A DNA stretch of 64,000 bases from Incurvaria masculella. Its lineage: Eukaryota > Arthropoda > Insecta > Lepidoptera > Incurvariidae. Below the pieces are notes generated by a model, which did not search any database, was not told the origin of the DNA, and saw only the letters and a list, made by a program, of their open reading frames with translations. Below are positions 11,843 through 22,249 of this stretch, in pieces (the first letter of the stretch is position 1; each line of letters begins with the position of its first letter). The position numbers were made by a program, and so were the translations under genes. Location: NCBI GenBank assembly GCA_946894095.1, contig OX335641.1, positions 5,412,501-5,476,500 of the forward strand. Direction: 5' to 3'.

Positions 11843-12157
11843 AGGGTTCCGTACCCAAAGGGTAAAAACGGAACCCTATAGCTAAGCCTCCGCTGTCCGT
11901 CCGTCCGTCCGTTCGTCCGTCCGTCCGTCCGTCCGTCTGTCACAGGGCTGTAACTCATGAGCCGTAACAGGTAGGAAGCTGAAATTTTCACAGATTATGT
12001 ATTTATTTTGCCGCTATAACAAGAAATATGTAACATTATAAAATAATAAAAATTAAAGGAGGGCCCCATACAAAAGAATGCTTTTTTTTTGTAAATCCTG
12101 TACGATGGTACGGAACCCTTCGTGTGCGAGTCCGACTCGCACTTGGCCGGTTTTTAA
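11843..12157 (+). repeat. lepidopteran (TCCG)n-bearing interspersed element, copy 2
   Basis: Same structure as 5499-5792: AGGGTTCCGTACC at 11843-11855, inverse GGTACGGAACCCT at 12107-12119, a longer (TCCG)n run at 11895-11937, the stem GTGCGAGTC-C-GACTCGCAC at 12124-12142 and terminal TTGGCCGG. The two copies differ by scattered substitutions and small indels. Confidence 0.87.
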
Positions 12158-13108
12158 GACTTTCTGGAGGAAGAGTATTTCATTGCATGATTTTACTTAC
12201 ATACATAAGCTCAGACCAAATTAATAATATGAAAAAAATATATTCATACGCATTCCATTATGTTAGCGTAAAAGAAATCAAGACTATATGGCCTGCAATA
12301 TTATTCAACGAATAATCCATAAATAATTTTATGATGATTTCATTTGTAATGTCTATGATAAAATACACAATATAGGATGATTCTTAATTCGTTAATGTAT
12401 TATTTAAATAATGTATGAACCAATATTAAAAGCTAAGCAAAGACGCATCTACTCTAACTACCTTCATAATTGTAGATACATTTTGTCATTTTTCCTACCA
12501 AAACAACGCGGGGTGGTATTTTAATTACATACATTCTCAAATATATACATTTCTAACAAGGTTTCTAGCGGCATATCTAGCCGCGCATTGATATCTAGAA
12601 AACCATTCGATACTACTTTTACAAGCCACTTCGTCACCGAACTGTTTAACATTCTTACCGCTCATTAATGTTAAAGTTGAGATGTGACTCTATCGGAGTC
12701 TCCCAGCGTCGGATCACTGTATCGCGAGGGTAGTGAGGGGCAAGTCGGTACATGTGATAACTTTTCATATTTTCACGGTTATATGCCCGTAAGCTTTTAT
12801 CGCGCTCTCTCTATGTATTTATTATGCTTTTATCTCTGACTTTATTGAATTGGACATCTAGATGCTTTATACTAGAACGTAATGTTGCCCTGCTTTCTGT
12901 TTATGAAGGCAATTGTTATTGTTTCAAAAACTCTTCGTGCCTTGTCCTACGTACAAACAGGTAATATTTAATATTAAAAATAGAATACAAATTTGCAGGA
13001 TAAGTAGGCCATTTATATTAAAATCCCGATATCGAAGAGATGACAAAAGTATTGTTTAAATGTTATTTATATGTCCAAGTGGAACGCAAGCTTTAATCTT
13101 TTGAAAAA
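12158..13108. other. no gene seen
   Basis: AT-rich non-coding sequence without recognised repeats or domains. Confidence 0.45.
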
Positions 13109-13182
13109 AGGACGGACGGACGGACGGACAGCGGAGGCTTAGTAATAGGGTTCCGTTTTCACTCTTTGGCTACATAACCCTA
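13109..13182 (-). repeat. fragment of the (TCCG)n element
   Basis: On the minus strand it reads as the 5' end of the element: GGGTTCCG inversion, then TTACTAAGCCTCCGCTGTCC and (GTCC)n. The copy is truncated after the microsatellite. Confidence 0.75.
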
Positions 13183-13411
13183 TAAAGCAAGTGCTTTAAG
13201 TAATGTTTACTGACTTTTTCCTCGAGAAAACAATTTTATTTCATTTTCTGCATATACGAGGTATTCCAGCAATATAAATGAGTTTGGTAGTCTCAGGAGT
13301 TAGGTTAACAAAAAGTTTTTTTTTCCATATTAACATTTTACATGCTGTTTTCAAAACCAATTCACGTCAGATGGATTGGCACCCTGTTTCAAATTCGAGA
13401 GAAAACGTCAG

Positions 13412-13481
13412 AGGATGATCTGGGTTGATTAGTAACAGGGTATGATAACTAATCCTGGTTACTAATAAACCCGGTTCATCC
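13412..13481. repeat. 70-nt imperfect inverted repeat
   Basis: GGATGATCTGGGTTGATTAG pairs with the complementary arm ending GGTTCATCC; about 21 of 25 positions match, with an 18-nt spacer. It may be a tiny foldback element. No target duplication was obvious. Confidence 0.5.
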
Positions 13482-13764
13482 TTTGAATATTTAATACTTC
13501 TATCTAGTAATCAAATACTAATTATCTGTAAACGTCAATATACAGTGTAATGAATAATTTATTTCCAACTCACATACATACATCGAATTCAAAGATAGAT
13601 TCCCCTAGTAAATTCTCAAACATTGAAAATGTACAATTGCCAAAACGAAATCTCATCGCGACAGTGAAAATAACCCGCCCATTAAAATAAACGACCCTAT
13701 AATATAATAACAAAGTTTGCAGAAGCCGGCACAAAATATTGTACTAATTAAACTCAACAAAATG

Positions 13765-14015
13765 TTACTCCAAAATTCCGCCGCTCGAATTCTGCGAACA
13801 CGGCTTTATCTGTTGAGGGCTCCATAAAAGTTTTCGCCACCCAATTTGAACTATAAAGTTGTGTAAAGTTGCACCCTTGCCGTGAAATTCCTGCTTCCCC
13901 TGAAACCGCAAGGGCCCGGGGTGGGGGCCGTTAAGGGGGTGAATGTTTACACTCACTTGTGGTGGGGTGCGCTCCGGGACCAAGTAAGTAATTAGACCGG
14001 TGGCTATACACACTC
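13765..14015. promoter_or_regulatory. GC-rich unique block, candidate conserved non-coding element
   Basis: A GC-rich core (13910-13980) sits next to CCATAAAAG and ACTATAAAG motifs. It is non-repetitive. A minus-strand open frame across it has no known domain. A regulatory role is inference from composition and position upstream of the HGTX exon. Confidence 0.25.
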
Positions 14016-14230
14016 ACCTACTTACGTGCCTAGGCATTCCCTATGTTATCCTCTTGTGTTATTTTATGGGAGTTATTATCTGATTTCGCAGACTGTCTGG
14101 ACTCGCTGTGATGCTCGGTGCTGTTTGAAAGGAAAACCAACATAAATGCCTGCTTTTATTGCTTGGCAAAAAACACTTAGCAAAGACATTGTCCAGCGTG
14201 CTGTCTCTTGATGACAAACGATAAAGTGAG

Positions 14231-14512
14231 TTTTTTTATGGAACTGGTCATGGGTAGCTAACACCACACTGAAAACTGACAGGATAATAGGCCAGAACCA
14301 AATATTCGAAGGAATTAGGTACCTTGCCAGGACTTCCCTGCATATGTGAGAAAGCCTGCATTGAACTGGATGTAAAACATGTTTTTTTTTATCGCGGCTC
14401 AGACCATATTTTTATCTAATGAGTCGGTACCAACCCGGAAGAGCTACCACCTAGTAGGAGAAGGAGACGTACAGTTCAAGTCCCCGCGCCCTTGAGCTAT
14501 GAGCCGCTCTGT
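14231..14512 (-). repeat. SINE family A, internally deleted, antisense
   Basis: Contains the family tail complement (GGGTAGCTAACACCACAC), AAGGAATTAGGTACCTTGCC, TTGAACTGGATGTAAAACAT, GGTACCAACCCGG, CTACCACCTAGTAGGAGAAG and the head end GAGCTATGAGCCGC. The segment between the body and the tRNA head is deleted. Confidence 0.83.
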
Positions 14513-14930
14513 AAACTTTCATCCTTGCCTTAGTGGATGAATAATAAGTAAATAGAGTGGATGATAAAAAGCTGATTTATAGGCAAAAATAAATAGCATT
14601 AATTTAACCTTAATGTTGTCCACTCTATTAGTAACAAAAATTTTAATAAACACATAACGCCGGAAATTTTATACATAATTATTTGAAAATGTATATTATC
14701 ATTTATTATTAGTTCTTACATGTTATTCATAAAAAAACTATTCAGGGTAGCAGGATTTGCAAAACTTATTATTTTCCCTAAAAACAATTACAATTTGGAT
14801 ATTTGCTACAATATAACTATAATCTTCCCAAATGATGCTTCTAAAACTCTCTCTCCACTAAGTTGGTACGCTCTTATACTTATAGAATTATAATTTCGTA
14901 TGAAGCCTTTATGATAATATTATGTAAATG
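14513..14930. other. no gene seen
   Basis: Strongly AT-rich, non-coding, no recognised repeat. Confidence 0.45.
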
Positions 14931-14939
14931 AACTCTATT

Positions 14940-15230
14940 GCATTCAGTTCGCAATTCTCGTTGCGGAACAACGTCTGTTACAAATTCCTTTGTTCAGCAT
15001 TACAGATTGTTGCAAAGAAAGTTCGAAAACAGCGCCAGACGTGTTACCAAGACATTATCATCCGCTCCTTAACGCTATAAGTGGCGATATTTACGAGACC
15101 GTTCCATTCCTAACCGGTTATTGCCAGAATAAACCGCTTCCAGTCCGCAATACAGCAGCGCGCCTAGCTTCGAGCGACACTTACCTCGTTAAGCGAAGTT
15201 TAACATCGGACCGAGCACTGTAATCATCAA
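14940..15230. promoter_or_regulatory. unique block with SOX-type motif, candidate enhancer
   Basis: It contains ATTCCTTTGTTC (SOX consensus CTTTGTT) next to AGCATTACAG, and is CG-richer than its neighbours. The block is non-repetitive and an open frame through it shows no domain. Its position 3.3 kb before the HGTX terminal exon suggests an intronic control element; this is inference. Confidence 0.27.
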
Positions 15231-15704
15231 AATGTATTTTATGACCTAATTAAACTTGTATTTGACGCTCTAACCCCACTCTACCCCTAAGTCTGAGAGG
15301 GACGCCGCTATAGACACCCACTCGGCTAGAACAGGAGGAACGACTATAGGGCAATGATTAATGAGCGTTATATGGCTGGTTAAGTACCCTGTAATTTGCA
15401 AAACGACGCATAATTACCCTGGAAACGGCCGGAATGTAAGCTCGTCTCGTTCTTACCGTCTAGCTTACGGTGAAGAGAGACGGAGAGGAAAGCTGTTTGC
15501 GCAACACTGCTAATGTTGGTAGCCAAGGAGCTGGGTTTTAATAAGGTATTATGATGTAGCAATATCAAGTAGCGTTTACATGGTTGGCGTGTAATGCCAA
15601 CATGCTTTGTCTCTATATTGGATTTACCTATAGTGTATGTACTCTTATATCAGTTTCAGTTTTAGTGCGACCATCGTGGCGTTTATGTAATAAATACAAA
15701 TCTG

Positions 15705-15774
15705 AACCAAAAATACTGCACCTCTACACGCGAAGCCATAGCTTATCTGCGTGTAAAGGTGCAGTATTTTGGTT
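15705..15774 (+). ncRNA. near-perfect 70-nt hairpin, candidate pre-miRNA
   Basis: The 5' arm (15705-15731) and 3' arm (15749-15774) pair over 26 positions with one bulged A and one A.C mismatch. The loop is 17 nt (15732-15748). The arms read AACCAAAAATACTGCACC... and ...GGTGCAGTATTTTGGTT. Size and shape match animal pre-miRNA hairpins, and the sequence is unique in the window. I do not recognise the seed as a known insect miRNA. The strand is undetermined because the hairpin is nearly symmetric. A short foldback transposon could look the same. Confidence 0.4.
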
Positions 15775-15799
15775 GCATTACATTACATTAGCATTACAC

Positions 15800-16090
15800 G
15801 AGCAGACGAGCGAGCGATTACAAGCATTTTATGAGTTACAGAAACATAAAAAAGTACATTTAAAACCAAGCAATCAAAATTAAAACAGAATAAGCAAAAA
15901 TAATAAGAAACAAGGAAAGATTAGAACAAAAAATAACAAAATCGTTCTTAAAAAAAACGAAAAAAGTGAAATAAGTAAAACTACACATGCGTAATATTAT
16001 CCTAGAAGCAAAGCAGCAATTTATTTTAACATGCATAACTATGCCAATAATTGCATATTTGAACAGCTTACAATATAATTAATAAATGTT
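15800..16090. other. no gene seen
   Basis: A-rich, low-complexity non-coding DNA between the hairpin and the MITE. Confidence 0.4.
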
Positions 16091-16092
16091 CC

Positions 16093-16459
16093 TTAAGGAT
16101 GTTCCGACCCATACAATGTTTTTTTTACACAGAACGCAAAAAGTATTGCACTTTAAGGCACGAATTCGTCAAAAATATTAAATATAGCCATAGTAGTTGC
16201 AGCGAAAACATATTCACAATTTCAGGTTTAATGGTTTCGTTGTAATTGCCGATTAGAAGTTTTACACCGTTAGATGGCGCTGTTAAATAAAAATCGTATT
16301 TAAATAAATTGTAACAAAACCAATAATCCTGAAATTGTGAAATTGTTTTCGCTGCAACTACTATGGCTATATTTAATGTTTTTGACGAATTCGTGCCTTA
16401 AAGTGCAATACTTTTTGCGTTCTGTGTAAAAAAAACATTGTATGGGTCGGAACATCATC
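16093..16459. mobile_element. foldback MITE with TTAA target, uninterrupted copy
   Basis: The left end is TTAA (16093-16096) followed by GGATGTTCCGACCC; the right end is the inverse GGGTCGGAACATC. Inner arms are also complementary over long stretches (AACGCAAAAAGTATTGCACT against its inverse; ATAGCCATAGTAGTTGCAGC against its inverse). No open frame. A second copy, interrupted by another element, is at 40008-42165. The TTAA site fits piggyBac-type mobilisation, but the terminal sequence is not typical piggyBac. The right TTAA is mutated here. Confidence 0.88.
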
Positions 16460-16639
16460 TAATGCGAGCCTTGACTTTAAATACACGTAAATTTAACCTA
16501 AGTTCAGGCGGCAGTTCGTTAAATACAGATGATATCACGTGATCTATCTTCGGCCATAATATTACTGGTACTAAATACTTATCTTCGTTTCTACTTCGCG
16601 TGTTTTTGGCACTCATACTTTTATGTTATTAATTGATAC

Positions 16640-16818
16640 TAAATTACCGTTATCTTATTAATTTCAGGCTATACACCGACATGTGAATTGAAGCATTGTA
16701 AGAAAACCAAATAAAAATACACGAAAACGTTTCTGGTCTGGACATTCATCAGAAGCAAGATTCCAACCTGCGAACTCTGCATTACATGTCCACTGCTGTA
16801 CCGCTGAGCTATCCCGAC
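16640..16818 (-). repeat. tRNA-derived SINE, different family, antisense
   Basis: The minus strand starts GTCGGGATAGCTCAGCGG, with an A box (TAGCTCAGCGG, complement of 16801-16811) and a B-box-like GGTTGGAATCT (complement of 16758-16768). The acceptor-stem equivalents pair with wobbles over 7 positions, but the D arm does not fold, so it is not a working tRNA. Sequence beyond the head toward 16640 is taken as SINE body; that boundary is uncertain. Confidence 0.6.
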
Positions 16819-16820
16819 AA

Positions 16821-18499
16821 AAACGACAGCCAACGAATCTGTCGATATATTCGAATCTTGCCTATTTTGCTTAGCCTATCTACTACCAAATGGCACTGCT
16901 TTCGCGTATCTGATCCTACGCTAAGGTATTTTAACTGCAATAATCAAGATAAATCCGGGCTGACTCTATTGTCTGATACTAAAATCGACTTTGGGGGCGA
17001 CAGTAATTAGGGTGATATCTCAGTCATTGTAGTCAAAATTCCAAATTAGGTACTTATTGGATATCTTGCTTTGTTAAGTCGAGCGCCATGTGAGCCCTCA
17101 CTTATCGTCTCACGTAGCCGTGCAGCTACCGGTGTAGCACGTTGTTCACATCTGCTATAAAAATGAGATTTACGGCTGCGGTGGTGGCGGGAGAGAACCG
17201 TTGCGACGGAGAACAATTTGGCTAGGCCGCGCGTAGGGTTAAGGTTCTTTCATCCCAAGCGAGAAATCTCCATGGAAAAGTTGATGAAACTTGCACGGGC
17301 GAGTGCACATTTTTGGTTATTTTGGCATGTATTGATAGAGTGAAGAATAACGAATCGATATTTGCTTTTACTGTGTATAACATCTCTAGGTCGTCTTCCC
17401 ATCTGTAGTAATATATTGTTCGATCCAGGCAGTTGGTCGTGGCGCGCCTGTGGTGTCTCTGTATTATTTTGAAATTAAAGTTATTCATCAGAATATGTGT
17501 CTTTCTTTTTAGGATCTTTTTCGTAACAACGCTTCGATATTAAACTCAAGTTAACGATTAACAATTTTGATAATTGTTTTTTATAAGATTAATGATTGAA
17601 ACTAGGAAACTGATTGAAAGTTCGTCTACGTTAAATGTTGGGGAAATCCAATCTTACAAAAATACATTTAAATCATAGAGATATATGAAGGAGAGCTCGT
17701 AATTTGGTTCCCACGAAGGAATCTATGAAAAAGTAATGAGATTTACAGTAGTAATGAGATTTTGCATAAAGATTTAAAAAAAAAATACTAAAAGGCAGGA
17801 GGGGCAATTAAAGACTTCGGGGGAGTGGGCATTGTACTTAATCTTAAAAACCTCTAACAGTCTAACCTTGTGAACAAAATATTAATTATTACACATGGTA
17901 TACTATACTAACGACCAGTCGTACAACATCTTGTAATCGTGTAAAATTGCATAATCAAGTGTTTCAAATGAGGGTCTAGAACCAGATGGACCGCGAGCCC
18001 TTTGTTAATGTTCTCTACGCGCTTTTCGCCCGCCCTTACCCCCAATCTGGGGGGGCTGCCGACGAGTTAAACCTTAAAGCTCACTTTACACTCATACAGC
18101 GAAAAGGAAAACAATGCTCAGTATTGGGAGTGGGTCATAAGTTCTATATCTAAATAATATAATAAATAAATACCTTTAAAGGACATTTCGACTCGAATCT
18201 TTTCTCTAAACGGTTTTCTAGTTTTGTAAAGTATCGCTAGGTAACAACAGGTTAAAATACAATTCCCGAAGGTTCTTTTCATGTTCACTATTAGCCCCTT
18301 TGAGAAACTGTAGCTAATTTTATTATTTAAAATTAGTTTGTCTTATGAACGAATAAAGTTTTGTTACCTAGCAAAACACCGTTACGAGCACAATATTACA
18401 AAATAAGTAGTCAAACATTTCCGCTGCAATTAAAAATTTGCATGACGGTTCAAGTGCGTCCAATTTGCTGATTCTGTTTTCAAAAACGCTCAATCTCGC
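16821..18499. other. intron of HGTX, no further exon seen
   Basis: Non-coding sequence leading to the acceptor at 18515. No segment resembling the first two helices of an NK6 homeodomain was found on the plus strand. A mildly GC-rich patch lies at 17090-17235. Confidence 0.5.
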
Positions 18500-18515
18500 T
18501 TTTCTCTCCTTGCAG
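18500..18515 (+). other. 3' splice acceptor of the HGTX terminal exon
   Basis: A pyrimidine tract TTTTCTCTCCTTGCAG directly precedes the GTATGG that encodes V47-W48 of the homeodomain. The junction is phase 0 and falls between homeodomain residues 46 and 47. The acceptor sets the exon start: the open frame upstream continues in frame but no longer resembles a homeodomain. Confidence 0.9.
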
Positions 18516-18722
18516 GTATGGTTCCAGAACAGAAGAACGAAATGGCGGAAAAAACACGCCGCGGAAATGGCGACGGCGAAGCGGAAGCAAGAGGAGCTGG
18601 GCGAGGAGTGCGACGACCAGTCGCTGAACGAGGACAACCTCTGTCACAGTGACCCCGAGGAAGAGTCCGCTGCCAAGAGGCCTAGGGTTGACATGCACCA
18701 TCATATGCAGCACCGACAGTGA
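18516..18722 (+). CDS. HGTX: NK6-type homeobox protein (HGTX / Nkx6 orthologue), terminal exon
   Basis: This is the 3'-terminal coding exon of a homeodomain transcription factor. In Drosophila the family member HGTX (NK6) is a nuclear repressor used in ventral nerve-cord and motor-neuron patterning; vertebrate relatives are Nkx6.1/6.2. The exon opens at homeodomain residue V47 and gives helix 3, [14 protein letters not shown], with the DNA-contact residues W48, F49, Q50, N51 and R53. The next residues, [11 protein letters not shown], are the conserved NK6 extension after the homeodomain. Then come an acidic stretch ([15 protein letters not shown]), a basic AAKRPRVD patch that could be a nuclear signal, and a His-rich end. 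The exon has 68 codons and stops at TGA 18720-18722. The start is a phase-0 splice acceptor, not an ATG. The first 46 homeodomain residues and the N-terminal half are not in this window, so the preceding exon must lie upstream of position 1 unless I missed it. Family and strand are very secure; the orthologue name is inferred from the helix 3 and post-homeodomain match. Confidence 0.94.
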   Translation, partial: VWFQNRRTKWRKKHAAEMATAKRKQEELGEECDDQSLNEDNLCHSDPEEESAAKRPRVDMHHHMQHRQ

Positions 18723-18757
18723 TCCCGATATACGCACCGACAGTGATCCCGATACAC
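18710..18757 (+). repeat. 24-bp tandem duplication across the HGTX stop codon
   Basis: Two consecutive 24-bp units (18710-18733 and 18734-18757) share the core GCACCGACAGTGATCCCGAT. They differ only near the end (ATAC against ACAC). The first unit encodes the last residues (HRQ) and the TGA stop; the second lies wholly in the 3' UTR. Because 24 is a multiple of three, the duplication keeps the frame but places a second in-frame TGA behind the first, so it does not lengthen the protein. Confidence 0.9.
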
Positions 18758-19050
18758 CGGCCAGAAGTGATCTAGCTGTGTCAAGCGACTTTCTGTTATT
18801 TTGCCTATATGTCGATAAACACGGCGTACAGATACCAAATGAGCCAAAAGGGGGTGACTTTGAACATAAAATCCAACATGTTTTGTTCTCCGATTTTTTT
18901 CTGGTTGAAAAAACATCTATGTTCAGTTTAGTGTACAGAATCACCCGTTTTATGGTTTCTGTACACCGTCTATATATGAACTTACCAGTGATTCGGAACC
19001 TTTAACTTTTCAATCGTTAAGATTTTTGTTACGATTTCATTATTTTTTTT

Positions 19051-19056
19051 AATAAA
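19051..19056 (+). terminator. proximal polyadenylation hexamer AATAAA
   Basis: AATAAA lies about 330 bases after the HGTX stop codon, followed by an AT-rich stretch. It is the first canonical hexamer downstream of the gene. Later hexamers could be used instead. Confidence 0.4.
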
Positions 19057-20123
19057 CCTTGAAAATTATTCGAGTGCATTTGCGAAATCAATCTGCATCT
19101 GCAAACCGAAAAACACGTTATTTCCATTCACGTGTAGGTGTTTTCCGGGTCTAGTGGTGTTTTCGTACACGACATCATCAATATTATTCTGGCTCCTTGC
19201 GAGCTTGCTCTGCTGAATGAATTTAAATTCCTTAAAACTAAAAGCATTGGCATTTATGAAAAAAAAACGTTATATGCAAAACACCCTCAACATTATTTTA
19301 AGAATCTACATGACCTCAATTAAGTGATTATCAAAGTAAGGGAGAATGTAAAAGTGTTCACCCATTTTACTTCAAACAACAGAAATTAAAACGCTAAAAA
19401 AATAAAATTTCTAAAAAAAAATTGTAACTTTGCTTAAATTAAATTAAATACTGTTATCAAACAATTGCTATGTATTCGCCAGAGACATCCGGACACAGAG
19501 ATGAACTATGAGGCAGCTACATTTTCTCCAGAACTTGAAATTATATTAATGATTCTTGTGTGTATTGTAAGGAGTCATGCGCAAGTTATTATTGTTGTAC
19601 ATAATAAATAATATAATATCTTTTTACTATAGTGATGTGATATTGGATAGGTGTTTGTTTGTTGTAACTACGTAAGTTAAATTATATTTAACGTAAACTT
19701 ATAAATAGGTAGCTAACACGAACATTCAAAATTTCGTCTGAATGTATAGGTTAAAAGTTTATTTTCTGATTCCTTGCACATTTGAGTATTTTAACACATA
19801 TTGTAAATCTATTTCCTGATACCTACAAAGATGTGCCACTGATTTAAAAACAAGACACGCTTCCATAACATCTCTTTATTATCGCTTGTTTCTTTAAATT
19901 GGCAAATCAAATAAAAGTGTAACAATATTGTAAATATCATTGTACTATTTATTATTATAGGCTAGTTATAATATTTATCTAATTCAGAATACAAAATATA
20001 ATTTAAATGTAAATTAGTGAGACGTTTTAATATCTTTGTAAATAGGCCCGAATGGGGTACTTTTAATGTTAACATGTAGTAATTGTTTCTGTCCCAATTA
20101 TTTTATGCGCGGTTACTTTAAAA

Positions 20124-20129
20124 AATAAA
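20124..20129 (+). terminator. distal polyadenylation hexamer AATAAA
   Basis: AATAAA within TAAAAAATAAAATC, followed by a T-rich segment. It is the last of a series of hexamers (19603-19608 and 19910-19915 are others) and a plausible end of a long 3' UTR. Confidence 0.35.
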
Positions 20130-20150
20130 ATCATTTCCAATTTCTTACTG

Positions 20151-21400
20151 TGCTAGTAAAATTTAATTTAAGTGCAAGTCGTAAATCCGATATTCCATTG
20201 CTATCCATACCGTTGTTAACACCTGTAAATTATTTTAGTCAAGTCAAATGTAAGTCGCCATAACTGTTTCCCATTTGAGGTAACATAGGCAGCGCCTCAC
20301 GTGAATAATCGACCTATTTTGATAACTTACCTACTAGCAATCCGAATATTTTTTTTAACAAATTCAAAACATGGTTTCTCATGAGATTTCGAAGAAATCC
20401 AGCATTTCATTTTCTATATAAAACAGAAAGATCGCTTACTTTTTCTAGGGTGAATGAATTTCTGACACAAGTCTATATTCTATTTAACAAGCAATAATCC
20501 TATCTAGAAAATGGTTGAAGTTTAGTAGAAATAATCACCTTGGTACAGGAATTATTTAAATCACAAAGTCATAAAAAAACATCGTAAAATAACGTCAAGG
20601 CGACTCAATACATTAACTATGTACCTATACATATATATATTTATATATTAAGGTTTGTCCGCGTTGACACATAATAAACTTGTAGAGATATTTACTTCGT
20701 AAATAAGTTTAACAATGTGGATGAAAATGATAAGTATGAAGTATATAATTTATGTATGTACCGAGCACTACTGATGAATGGATTGAATGCGAAATAAACA
20801 TTTAGAAGAGTATATACAGTGTCCTTATTTGGCTTCATTGCACAAGTTCCAAAATAATTGTATAAATAACACATTTAGCTCAATTTTCACCGGGCACGAA
20901 GTGCTGATTTTTTTTTAATTGACCCCTGGCTTTTTTTACTAAAGTCCTGATTATCCTGTACTGGAATCGATTGCAAGATGGTAAGAAAAGCTCTTTAATG
21001 TAAGGATTAAGCTAATCAGTACTTGGTGGAAGAGACCCTTACGCTCTTTAATTATTAAAATGTTTGCTTTGAACATAACTTTTCTCTCTCCAAAAATGTC
21101 TTCTTCTCTTATTCTCTCTTCTCTATTTTTTGATTACGATAGTCGATGGAAAAATTGTAAAATGTTGTGGTAAGAACAAAACTTTGAATTTGGGCTATGG
21201 GACTAGAGGGATATTAAATCGAAGCTCATTATTTATTCAATTTTAAAAAAATACTACAGAAATATTTTTTTCCGATTAAATACTAACATTAATCGGTAAA
21301 TTAAATATTTGAAAAGTAAGTAATCTGGATATACACCACGTAGAAGAGTCATAAATTATTTATTTAAAAGTTCGTAACTTCGATAAAAAGACAAGGAAAA
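20151..21400. other. no gene seen downstream of HGTX
   Basis: AT-rich non-coding sequence with an (AT)n-like patch near 20630-20650. No recognised repeat. Confidence 0.45.
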
Positions 21401-21409
21401 ATCACCTCC

Positions 21410-21990
21410 ACAGTTTTCTTTTCGAACAAAATGAAACTCTAGAAGACACTCCGTAGTCATGGCGGCTACCTCCCCCCCTCCCCCTGTCGCCAAGGCAACC
21501 GCTTTCGCATGCCTCAATCCCGACTCCCCCCTGAAAACGCTAAAAGTCCCAAAGCGCAAACTCGCACACACCGAATGAAACTTTAATTCACTCCGGTTAA
21601 GATCGAATTTTCTCCACTACTTTCGCGTCACGACTCCTGAAGCTGAAACCTGTAAATGTGGTGGCAAAATAGGTTGTAGTTATAAATGTAAAACACGCTT
21701 TTCGCGTGACCGGAAAGGCGGCGTTGTGCGAGCGAGACGGCTGCACTGCAGGACGGGGAGAGGGGTGGGGGAAGCAGGTCGGGCGGCGCTGGGTGGGGGT
21801 GGATTGGAAGGATACGCACGATAATGGAACACTTGAGGTAGAAGGTGGAATCAAGATTTACTCGGTTCGAGTGATCTTTTTATTTCTCCGGGCCGTTCCT
21901 TTGGAGACACTCGTGATAAGGGAGCGACGCGCACGATGCAGCGCTGGATGTTGGAGGCAAAACTTGGAACATATTTTCCCTCGGTACAAA
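21410..21990. promoter_or_regulatory. GC-rich block with a perfect X-box (RFX site)
   Basis: GTCGCC-AA-GGCAAC at 21486-21499 fits the RFX X-box consensus GTNRCC(N)RGYAAC in both half sites. It lies in a cytosine-rich tract, followed by a GC-rich segment at 21700-21800. The overlapping open frames on both strands have no recognisable domains, and the block is unique in the window. RFX sites mark ciliary and neuronal genes in animals; here it could act on HGTX or an unseen neighbour. Confidence 0.4.
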
Positions 21991-22249
21991 AAACAGATAG
22001 ACTTATTAGACTCACATGCGCATCGAATGCGCCTTTCAAAGTTGTTAACTATTTTACGAAATAGAGTTGTTTATTCTTGGAGGGTAGAGAAAATAAATTT
22101 AGCTTTTATTAAATTACTTTCAATCGATAAAATATTAATGCTTCTCACCTTTAAGCTAAGGAAAAGCATTACCTCTGTCCTCTTTCCAACATCACACAAC
22201 GCAGAACAGGCAGAAAATGCAGCCGTTCACTGTGGACATTCCGAAAATC

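Larger units (their letters stand above)
18723..20150 (+). other. probable HGTX 3' untranslated region
   Basis: AT-rich non-coding sequence without an identifiable transposon follows the stop codon. It has several AATAAA hexamers (19051, 19603, 19910, 20124). Two TGTAAATA motifs that fit Pumilio recognition elements lie at 19929-19936 and 20037-20044. The real 3' end cannot be fixed by eye; the span to about 20150 is inferred from the last good hexamer before signal is lost. Confidence 0.5.

Noticed and set aside
11895..11937. Regular short repeats as a possible CRISPR array or satellite
   Set aside because: It is the (TCCG)n microsatellite internal to a lepidopteran repeat. No spacer structure exists, and the genome is eukaryotic.
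16748..16818. Possible functional tRNA gene on the minus strand
   Set aside because: A and B boxes are present and the acceptor stem can pair with wobbles, but the D arm does not fold and the B box is off consensus, so it is a SINE head.
18368..18944. Long minus-strand frames across the homeobox exon
   Set aside because: They are antisense shadows of the HGTX coding exon with no domain of their own.
18649..19005. A 118-codon plus-strand frame overlapping the HGTX 3' end (reads [20 protein letters not shown])
   Set aside because: It is an alternative frame of the 24-bp tandem duplication and 3' UTR. The HGTX frame ends at a good stop after a recognisable NK6 tail, and nothing indicates a frameshift.
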